From Trichobilharzia regenti (lineage: Eukaryota > Platyhelminthes > Trematoda > Strigeidida > Schistosomatidae), in contig OX235270.1 of the NCBI GenBank assembly GCA_944472135.2, forward strand, positions 140,197,632-140,261,631: 64,000 nucleotides of DNA. Reading direction: 5' to 3'. The notes under the pieces were generated by a model. That model ran no database searches and was not told the origin of the DNA. It was given only the letters and a program-made list of their open reading frames with translations. The first letter of the stretch is position 1, and each line of letters opens with the position of its first letter. Below are positions 56,034-64,000 of the stretch, one piece after another. Position numbers and translations under genes: made by a program.

Positions 56034-57667
56034 TATCACAAATGCAACTAGTTAAAAGTCATTTCATGCATCTGCTTAATATTATTCCAAAAATATTACA
56101 AATATACAGATATAGTTTAAGATAGACCTCGTCACTATTTATCAGATAAGGGCAATCGCTAATAACCAATGCACAATGGACAATCACTTTGTCTTAGTAC
56201 AGGATTTCCACAAACTATGCATCCGCAACCACACGGTTGCTCAAATCGGGCCACAAGCCAAACATATTAACATTCTGACTTTATTTCGATATGGTACACC
56301 CAATCGAATGCATAGTGAACTGATTCAAAGAGAAAATAAGAATCGAGCGCTTAATTATGCCCAGGAAATAATAATCGTATTTAAAAATAATTATAATAAT
56401 TATTTTAACTTCAAACTTTTTCTAACTTGGTACAAATAAATTATAATATTCTATTATCAAAGAAACATTTTACCCCTAATGAGTGCCTAATGAATCTTCA
56501 GAAAAGCCTAAATTTTGGAAAACAATTGAAAACTGTATTGCCACTGTTTTTACATAGCTGCTCAGAATTAGAATTAGTGTTTTAAAAACACCTCGAATGG
56601 CTCAGAATTCCATTAGTTCATGGGTGGCCTGTTTATAACCTGGGCTACCAAAAGCGTCCATCTCTCTATTGAATATATTTTCTGTCGTTCGGTTTGTTTT
56701 AATTAATTAAGATGTGACCTCTAAAATGGAATTATCTACTCTTGTGTGTATTTAAATTCTTTACAAGCTTCTGTTTCGCAAGTTTCTACTGAATTTGAGG
56801 AATGGCCTGGTTACGGGTGACAACGTTTACCGACACATGAGATAAGGTTTCCTGTCAGCTATGTCCTTGGGTCTCAAAATATATTTCTGAGCATTTTACA
56901 ATTGGCTTTCAACTAGATGTTGTGCATTTATTGAAGGAAACAAAATGGATATATCATAACAGAATGGTTTGTGCTTCCGCTCGGAGACCGTCACGTCACA
57001 GGATGTACTGTCACTTATTATTTTACTTTAAAAGAATTGTACGAGAAAGTATCATACAATAAACTGCTCTGAAAATTCTATGCATCACATAAATACCGTC
57101 CAGAATAAAACCGTTATGAGTGTTAGTTATGCCGCCAATAGTATTAACGCAGCCACAGTTTACCCATCTTAACTTTCTAACATCAAACTTACATAGAGAA
57201 ACAGGCAGCCTAGTTGATAACAAAAGACATGGAATTATGAAGTGCGAATTTCAGATGGTTATTGTGAAACGTTTGACAGTTTTTTTTAAATTTTGATATG
57301 GCCAGATTGGAGACCATGCATTTTTTACTACACACATTGAAGCTTTATGATTTTACTAACTGGAGTTCACTTGCTTCAACCTTAACTTTACTAAATTCGC
57401 CAGGTAAAAATTCTTCTCTTATCACAAAATCTGTACTCAGACGTATGGAAACGCTTCACCTTCGAATGATACCACTTCAATTCCATACTATTGGAAAGAA
57501 CTAAACAGTTCTGACAGTGGGAAATCCAATAACAGTTCCTGATAGTTATCCTGAGAAAGAAAACTTTGGCATATTTTTTCATAAGATTTTACACGCCATT
57601 GTTTTCTTGTCATAAAGAAATTTTTTAACTCATGGAAAATTCCCATTGTAACATTTAGAAAATCAAA
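56034..57667. other. No recognised gene
   Basis: Frames at 56176-56439 and 57298-57504 have no recognisable motif. This is the longest stretch in which I could place no repeat family, so it may be unique sequence. Confidence 0.35.
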
Positions 57668-58025
57668 ACAAGTGATTCAGCGAAGAGACTATTTTCAACG
57701 AATTTATCATCAAGCTGTACAGTCGTATATATATATGGTTTATCAAAAGTTATATCCGGTGAGGGAATTGAATCTTAGGTGTGAATGCACAAAATAATAA
57801 TAATAATCATATGAAGTTCAATTAAAACTAAAATGTTTGTGATTATAATCGTAGTTAAATGTCAAGTGGCAAAGCAGATTAATGTCATATATAGAATAAT
57901 TCATAGGAGGGATAGAACTTGAAAAAGGATGTGCAATTATAGGATTAGTAGGCAAATCGAATAAAACAAAAACGTTACGTAATATTGTGTGAAATTTAAT
58001 AGCATAGAATTTATCGTTGTAAAAG
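57668..58025 (-). repeat. PLE tail, inverted relative to the body downstream
   Basis: 'gattcagcgaagagac', 'tcatcaagctgtacagtcg' are the reverse complement of a PLE terminus such as 60062-60123. It faces away from the plus-strand PLE-G body that starts at about 58040, and so is probably the inverted 5' tail of that insertion. Confidence 0.6.
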
Positions 58026-58039
58026 AAATTTCACCTATC

Positions 58040-58890
58040 ACCCTGGTGGCACTAACCGCTGACTATTACAAATAAGAAGAAAAGGCTTTAATATTTATTC
58101 ACAGAAATCAAAAACAGAAGAAGAAATGACAATATTTACCAACACTTCAGTACAAGAAGTTATCCCGAAAAAACTACTCTGCATGAAGCTTCAAGATATA
58201 TCTGAGGAAACACCAAAAAATGGACTGTCGCGCAGTTGAACTACGACTAACCTTCTCCACAAAACCTATGATTCATGTGAACGTGAACGATAAGCTACCA
58301 CTGCTGACCTCATCAGTGTGTATCTACCAATTCACCTGCTCGTGTGGAGCCAGGTATGTCGGCCGTACCCAACATTCGCTTTCCAAACGTATCACCGAAC
58401 ACTTACCAACATGGTTTTACAAAGGACAAAAACTACGCCCCCACAGCTCCATCTTAGAACATCTTATAGAATCCGGACACCATGTTACACCCCAAACAAA
58501 CTTCAAAGTCGTCTACAGAGTAAGAAGTAGTCATCCTAAAGGTATATGAATCAGAATTCTTCAAACTGCAGAAGCAATGGTGATCCCCTAGCTAAGCCCT
58601 AAACTCTGTATGCAGAAGAAGTTTGTTCAGTCACTACACTTGCCATGGACGTAATCTATCTCATTACCAGACAAGTAAATTCTACCTAATCTTTTTATTT
58701 GTCTGAGTCTTCATTAGTAATATTTTGTCTTCTCAATTGTAATATTTTACATTTTCAACTTTCTTGTTCTCTACCCTAAACCGATTTAATTTCTACAACT
58801 CATTACCACTGTTACTGAATTGACCAACGCTCAATTTCTAAACATTTATGTTACATCATCCAATTTAATTTCTCAACTTTAGTCCTAATT
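58040..58890 (+). pseudogene. PLE-G GIY-YIG portion
   Basis: 58220-58549 encodes 'NDKLPLLTSSVCIYQFTCSCGARYVGRTQHSLSKRITEHLPTWF' (in parts), 'HSSILEHLIESGHHVTP' and 'NFKVVYRVRSSHPKGI'; after a stop, 'KLCMQKKFVQSLHLPWT' ends it at about 58650. The nuclease YIG is YVG here, which GIY-YIG enzymes allow. The RT is missing. 3' UTR to about 58890. Confidence 0.8.
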
Positions 58891-58901
58891 TAAATGACAT
58901 T

Positions 58902-59790
58902 TGAATAAGGCATTAAGAAGAGAAATTTCGCGAGATGATATCATTTCGTTGTTTCTTTACAACCGCTTCGACATATACATTCAGTTTTACTAGCTAATGG
59001 TTATCCAGAAAACTTCATCAATTGTCACGTTAAGGATAGACCACATCTTGAAAAGACAGCTTCTGTACCAAAAAATCTATCCTTATTAACCTACCATTCA
59101 AGGGTGACCAGATTATGCAGTTGACAGCTAGCTAAAAGACTTCGGTCAGCCATCAAATTCACATTCTACGCCGCATCTCTTTTTCTCACTTGCCGAACAT
59201 TTTCGATCCCTGTTCCTACGATTAAATACGAAATTCTGTGGACTCTACTTCAAACTGTATCTACAAGTTCATCTGCAGCTGCGGTGACACATACCTATAT
59301 AGGTAAAGCAAACAGAATGTTCCAATGTCGTCGAAAAGAACATATTCCAAAATGGCTAGTAAATCATATCGAAAATCCTAACACGATTAATCTAAATAGA
59401 AATCCAGCATCATCCATTGCAAAACACTTTAATGTCTGGTCACAAAATCAATATTAATGACTGTTTCACAATTATTTCACATAACTCTAATTCAAGGTTA
59501 TTGAAGGTGATGGAAGCACTTTGGATTAATCACATATAGCCTAAACTACGTGTAAAAAAATCAATAGACTTCAATCTTCGCCTACCCTGAACTACATGAC
59601 CCATCTAAATATGATTGGTCATTAGTATGTACTTTTGTTTTTATTTAACTGAGTAATTTTCATAAACCTCTTTATTGAACTTTATTTTATCATTGTTAAC
59701 CATGTTAGTTGTAAAGCGGTTGTAAAGAAACTACGAAATGACGATATCATCTCGTGAAATTTATCTTCTTAATGCCTTATTCAAATTTAT
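58902..59790 (+). mobile_element. PLE-D insertion with inverted 5' tail
   Basis: 58902-58972 is the reverse complement of 59718-59785 ('gcggttgtaaagaaac', 'gatatcatctcg', 'cttcttaatgcc'). The body on the plus strand reads 'LLANGYPENFINCHVKD', 'SAIKFTFYAASL', 'THTYIGKANRMFQCRRKEHIPKWL' and 'KIN' near the end, with stops and frameshifts. It appears nested between the PLE-G body and the tail at 59.8-60.1 kb. Confidence 0.7.
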
Positions 59791-59799
59791 CAAAAGGGA

Positions 59800-60123
59800 C
59801 TAAATGTTTTAATTTTCTTAATTGACATTATTCTCCACCCCACTTCTACTTAATCTCTACTTGTAAGTACCTCTATCCTGCTATCCTGACCTAGATTGAA
59901 ACATTTTAATCAATTATATTACGTCATCTAACTTACTAACTCAATCTTACTCTAGTTACTGTCTGATTAACCTTCTTTCTATATTAGATCATTCTTGTAT
60001 TACCTGATCAATTATCTAAACTTGACAAACCTCATGTGCACACACACAAATAATTGTATATAAATGCGATTGTACAGCTAGCTATGTGAATGAATTCGCC
60101 GGCGAAAAGAGTCTCTTCGCTGA
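59800..60123 (+). repeat. PLE 3' tail, probably the end of PLE-G
   Basis: 'tattctccaccccacttc', 'tataaatgcgattgtacagc', 'gccggcgaaaagagtc', 'tcttcgctgaac'. The end pairs with the inverted tail at 57668. If so, the PLE-G insertion spans 57668-60123. Confidence 0.55.
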
Positions 60124-60297
60124 ACGTCTTCTCTTTTTCAAGAGGTTATCATTAAGTATGACAAATAACGGGAACAAGGAAGGCGTTATTTTAAAAAGCG
60201 TACTCCCGGTGTGATTTAGTCAGTTTAGAAGAAAAACTGTTAAATGCATTCCATGATCAGCCTGAAATGATAGACATAAACAGAGTTAGAAATTAGT

Positions 60298-60666
60298 ATT
60301 TAATTGGTGGATGGTGACTAGCAGTGGAATCCAGGACGCGAACTTCGGCGTATTTGAGACTCGTCATCTGGATGTACCTGCATTTCTCAGTGAGTGATGA
60401 TGTTTCCACCGAGGCTGGAACCCAGTACCAATAGTGTCAAACGACAAAGCGTTATCCACTAGACCAGTTGGGCCACGAGGGCCACTTCTTGTGCAGTTGT
60501 TCAGCTGAAGAGGCCAAATAGGACGAAATGCGCCTCCTGGATTCCACTGCTAGTCATACTAACTAGATGCCCAGACATCGTCGAAGCATCTGCAAAAGAA
60601 ACCGACATGTCAACTTGTGACCGAGCACTTCGACGGGAAAATATCAAATACAATCAAAAAAAGAAA
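60298..60666. mobile_element. SMalpha SINE with inverted 5' part
   Basis: A minus-strand SMalpha piece, from its 5' end at about 60486 (A box TGGCCCAACTGG, B box GGTTCCAGCC) through its hammerhead to 60298. It is joined head to head with a plus-strand piece from the hammerhead to the A-rich 3' end at 60650-60666. The whole is flanked by an 11-bp repeat, tagaaattagt (60287-60297, 60667-60677). Order and orientation are those of a twin-primed retrotransposition. Confidence 0.85.
60507..60552 (+). ncRNA. SMalpha hammerhead, plus half of composite
   Basis: Core CTGAAGA fits CUGANGA; GAAA is present; the cleavage triplet is CTC. Stem I GTTCAG/CTGGAT pairs fully using two wobbles. Stem II (GGCC/GGAC) has one mismatch. 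The partner on the minus strand at about 60330-60372 has ATGACGA and GAAG, so is probably dead. Confidence 0.6.
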
Positions 60667-60719
60667 TAGAAATTAGTGCGAAATCGAATTACTTTGCGGA
60701 GAAATTCAAAAGTTCAAGT

Positions 60720-61290
60720 AACTTCAAAGTTGATGTCAGTTAGTGAACTACTGAAAAAACCAGAGAGTACTGGACAACTGTTTCGTCCTTGTTTGGGACT
60801 ATTTAACAGTATGCAGCTACCCAAGACCCATTGCGCCTTAAACCCAGGACCTCCAAGTTATGAGGTAAGCTGGTTGACCAACGGGACAGAATCCAATCAC
60901 CCATCAGTTCTGACATCTGTCCGTTCATGATATGTAGTGCGACCGTCAGCCAATGTTATCTGCGAGTATTTGTTTTTGAATACCCAATCTTGTGGACTCA
61001 ACTGATTATACGTTATCACCAGGGCTCCTGTCATCAGTCACCAGTGACCGAACTGACAAAAATTAAAACTCATGGCCCACGAGATAGCGTTCCAGTGGCT
61101 AAGTGATAGATCAGCTCACCTCGTTAACTGAAGGTCCTGAATTCGATCTTTGCTGCAATCAAGGGTCCGTACTGCCAAAGAATTGTCCAGTACTCTGTGT
61201 TTTTCTTTAGTTCTCCAACGGATACCGATCAGTGATCAAAATTCAAACAGTCGAATCCCTACAAGTCAACAATTCAAATCTTCAAAGTTG
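60720..61290. mobile_element. Foldback-type FB relatives, two halves
   Basis: 60735-60960 has an FB arm ('gagagtactggacaactg', 'cgtccttgtttgggact') followed by a minus tRNA-like block. 61085-61270 has a plus tRNA-like block ('ccagtggctaagtgatag', 'gaattcgatc') and an arm ending 'gaatccctacaagtcaacaattcaaat'. Together they may be one enlarged FB. Confidence 0.55.
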
Positions 61291-61540
61291 TCGACTAAAT
61301 GGTCCTTTAATTTGATAGTAAGTTTGATGAAATAACCTATAACCTTCAAATGAGAATGAGTCGGTAATCAAGTGACAGGTGAATTTTTTGGAAAAACACC
61401 TGACTAGCCAATACCGAAAGATTTAAATGATTCACTTGAAGTGATTCAAGGAAAAGAAATTAAATGAGCTCTTGAAGAGATAATCCGTAGTCAAAAAAGA
61501 AAAGGCGTTCAGTGAATGGTTATTCTTATCAGCGATGTCA

Positions 61541-62416
61541 GGCAAAGTTAAACTTTAGACACCACTAACAACCAATCAGAAAACGACCTTGAACAGACTA
61601 ATCACATTAAAGAGACATATATGATGAATGGAAATGTATATTTATAGAAAAAATGCATAAAATAGATAATAAAAAAGTTACATGGGATATCTTTCTCTAA
61701 CATGTGAGAGAAACATCTCCCAGTTTAGCATGGGACTGTCAATGGAGAAGTTACACCACATCCTGTACATATATTCATCTAAATGACTATAAATGAGATC
61801 CTTTTGAGATCCATTTATAGCCCTTATCCTATTTTTCAATCTGCCCCAAAACCCTTTCTTTTTTACCAGCGCTGTTTCATCGACATGCACGATAACGTCT
61901 TCTCCACCCAGCAAACAAGTGATTTTCTTCATTTTCCATGACGCGATATCTCTGCAATACTGGTACCATTGAACTGTTGAGACAGGCTGTTTCAACACCC
62001 AGTAGTTGCAGATATATAAAATCTGGGTTAGGGCGAGATGCGACCTAGCGAAAAAAGTTCCTATGAAATATTAAAATAATCAGCCTACCCTCTATAATGC
62101 TAGCACGCTTCAAACATATAGCACAACGATGAACAAATCCACCAGTTGATCTGCTATAGCTTTTTAAAGTCATGATACCACCATACGAACAAGTTTGCTC
62201 CTTCCGGAGCAACCCTAAATCCAGGCAATACTGGAAAACACTATCCTCCTCGAATTGCAACCGTAACCTTGTAAGGCCACGTATTTGAAATGAATCAAGC
62301 GCTATGCAACATTGAACTACGTTCGTGAGCCTCATTGGATAATTCGACATCGTTCGTGAATCTCATTGGATAATCTGCTGATTGGTAGTTAGTGGTGTCG
62401 AAAGTTTAACTTCGCC
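61541..62416 (-). mobile_element. Merlin-family DNA transposon, internally deleted
   Basis: 876 bp with 39-bp terminal inverted repeats (61541-61579 and 62378-62416) starting GGCAAAGTT / GGCGAAGTT. The flanks carry cgatgtca at 61533-61540 and 62416-62423, consistent with the 8-9 bp duplications of Merlin; the last base is shared with the terminus. Merlin elements are known from schistosomes. The interior holds transposase remnants on the minus strand. Confidence 0.88.
61678..62350 (-). pseudogene. Merlin (IS1016/ISXO2-like) transposase remnant
   Basis: 62045-62350 covers the amino end with a degraded zinc-ribbon-like segment ('TCSYGG', 'FVHRCAICLKRASIIEG'). A one-base shift in a T-run near 62050 leads to the second frame: 'FARSHLALTQILYICNYWVLKQ', then the first catalytic Asp in 'VHVDETALVKKK'. 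From there it jumps to the normal carboxyl end 'RIRAINGSQKDLIYSHLDEYMYRMW'. The middle of the DDE domain, with the second Asp and the last acidic residue, is deleted. It cannot be active by itself but could be moved in trans. Confidence 0.85.
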
Positions 62417-62429
62417 GATGTCATTCTCA

Positions 62430-62766
62430 AACTGTAAATCGACCCTTTCATCGTTCATCTTTCTGTATTTTATGGTGTCACACTTTCTATCGTTTAATTA
62501 TAACTTTGCTATTTTATTTTAGTTGGTATTACTATTATTACTACAATTTTGTACTTTATGCATATTTTTCTCCGGACGGCATACAGTATTTTGCTATGTA
62601 GCTGCTATAACAATCGTTTTATTACTGTTATGTAATGTGTATTTTTAATTTTTTTGTCGTTTTTGAGCAAATTAGGTGCAATATTGTACTGAATGCTGAA
62701 AATTCCTTGCTGTATCATTAGTACTGTTTTTGGAATAAAGCAAAAATTTATTTATTTATTTATATA
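62430..62766 (+). repeat. CR1-type LINE 3' UTR with (ATTT)n end
   Basis: 'gcaatattgtactgaatgctgaaaattcc' (shared in two parts), 'tactgtttttggaataaagc' and four ATTT units. Same terminus as at 39.2 kb and, inverted, at 13.8 and 30.2 kb. Confidence 0.75.
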
Positions 62767-62779
62767 TAATCAAAAGGGG

Positions 62780-63115
62780 TGAGGTTCGAGCCAAAGATTT
62801 TACAATCAAATGAAAGAGAGAATAAAGACACCCAGTTACCAGGGCAAAGAAAGACTGATAACTGCTTCTTTCTGAACACACAAATCAGGTTTCAAGCGTT
62901 TGTTAGAAATTGTTTCGGCAAACTTGAGCAGAAATGAGCTTTTCTGTCTATTGATAATTTCAAGGGATTTCACGATTTCCACCTCATGACCCGTATCAAG
63001 GAACTGCCTGGCAATGGCACTGTTACAACCGTTTGTTCTTTTGAGGCGTAGGATTTTCGGTATACGTTCAGAAAATTGAAGGTGTGCCCTTCTTTTCGCT
63101 ACTATTCAATCTATT
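62780..63115 (-). pseudogene. PLE-F GIY-YIG C-terminal part
   Basis: Minus strand: 'AKRRAHLQFSERIPKILRLKRTNGCNSAIARQFLDTGHEVEIVKSLEIINRQKSS' (in overlapping parts), 'RLKPDLCVQKEAVISLSLPW'. An open frame across the nuclease end, very like the copy at 26.3-26.6 kb. The GIY-YIG motif itself is cut off at 63115. Confidence 0.75.
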
Positions 63116-63215
63116 TTTGAGCCTTTCTGAACTTTCTAATGGATTTAATGAGGTAGTTACTAAGCAACAGTGCTCCATTTAACTATTATCCTAGGATGTT
63201 CTAAGCAAGGTGAAT
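63100..63215 (-). pseudogene. Short PLE-A fragment
   Basis: 'GALLLSNYLIKSIRKFRKAQK' in two pieces resembles 'EALVLNNYPIKFIRKIIKGQK' of the intact PLE-A protein. It ends against the PLE-F piece. Confidence 0.55.
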
Positions 63216-64000
63216 AACTGATGAAACTTGATAGCAGTGGAGCTATATCAAATGACGTTAAACATCATGAATTACAGAGTTCTAGCTGAGTGGCTGAGTT
63301 AAAAAAAATGACTGTCAGATCTCCAAGGACTAAGGCAGATATTCAGCTGGAGATATCCAAACTATGTCAAGACAGCTATCCTGGACTCCTTAAACTCGAC
63401 TTATCCAGTGGATTAGTCCAGCTTAGAATTAGTAATCATTGATCTTCATTCACACAAATTTCAAACAGCCTACACTGATCATCTCTCACTAGCTTGTTCT
63501 TTCTTTTTAGCTAAAGCTTAGAAGACCTATATTCCTACTAACTGTATATACTACAAAATATACTTCAATTTGTATTTATAAGCAGCTTTGATCTATTTGG
63601 CTTATCGTTTCATCACAGTTTTTCACATTTTGAAAATTTTATTATCCGTGAAAATCTTTTAATTCTTGACAGGAACTCATTTATTCATGAAAAGTAAAAG
63701 TAAACCGAAGATTTATTTTAGCAATGAAATATATCGCTTTGTGAGTAGATTTTCATTTTGAGTCAAGCAAGTGAAATTAAGCAGGGATAAGCTATTCAAT
63801 AAATTTGATTTCCTGGGGGCATAAAAACAGATTAAACTCTATGAAAAACTCGGATAGCTTCTTTAGTTTATCTACTGAGCATTTATGACTAAATGATGTG
63901 AGGTAAAGTTAACGAAAAAGAAGACTATTATCAGATTTACGGTTGGATAAAAGATTTTATAACTCGCTTTAGAGTTTTCTAGAACATTATTGAGTACTGC
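63216..64000. other. No recognised feature
   Basis: AT-rich sequence to the window end, with no frame or repeat that I can name. Confidence 0.4.

Noticed and set aside
56176..56439. 87-codon frame as a gene
   Set aside because: No recognisable domain, signal or splice context; kept only as part of an unassigned gap.
1..64000. CRISPR arrays, bacterial operons, riboswitches
   Set aside because: No regularly spaced direct repeats and no bacterial gene organisation; the content is eukaryotic.

Overview
This 64 kb window looks like interspersed-repeat DNA from a flatworm, most probably a blood fluke (Schistosoma). The evidence is AT-rich sequence, several copies of an SMalpha-type hammerhead SINE, many Penelope-like elements (PLEs), CR1-like and RTE-like LINEs, and a Merlin-family DNA transposon. 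All of these are known together from schistosome genomes. I found no host protein-coding gene, rRNA gene or functional tRNA gene. Family labels (PLE-A, B, C, D, F, G; LINE-A, B, C; CR1; FB; SINE-S) are mine and have not been matched to a repeat library.

Layout. 0-3.2 kb: LINE-A tail, two PLE-B-like remnants, and a PLE-C insertion with a 14-bp target duplication carrying a nested foldback element. 3.2-9.6 kb: a nearly full-length but decayed LINE-A, split by a complete, open PLE-A (reverse transcriptase plus GIY-YIG nuclease) with a 13-bp target duplication. 10-20 kb: PLE remnants, a 403-bp inverted repeat around a PLE-C core, and broken CR1 pieces. 20-24.7 kb: LINE-A and PLE-A copies with further nested insertions. 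25-31 kb: tRNA-derived SINEs, a PLE-F copy with an inverted tail, an SMalpha copy with a well-kept hammerhead, and the longest CR1 piece. 32-36.5 kb: two PLE-B copies head to head. 37-41 kb: CR1, PLE-F and alternating PLE-C fragments. 42-54.6 kb: LINE-A, LINE-B and LINE-C tails, SMalpha, foldback elements and a small repeat with a hammerhead-like fold. 55-60 kb: inverted PLE tails and PLE-G/PLE-D bodies. 60-64 kb: an inverted SMalpha composite, an internally deleted Merlin, a CR1 tail and a PLE-F remnant.

How the parts relate. The autonomous-type elements supply reverse transcriptase (PLEs, LINEs) or transposase (Merlin, dead here). The short elements are probably passengers: SINE-S ends with the same tail as CR1, and SMalpha has a pol III-like head, a hammerhead and an A-rich tail. 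PLE insertions repeatedly carry an inverted copy of their own tail at the 5' end. Nesting gives a relative order of insertion. Only the PLE-A frame at 4-6.5 kb looks intact enough to encode a working protein.
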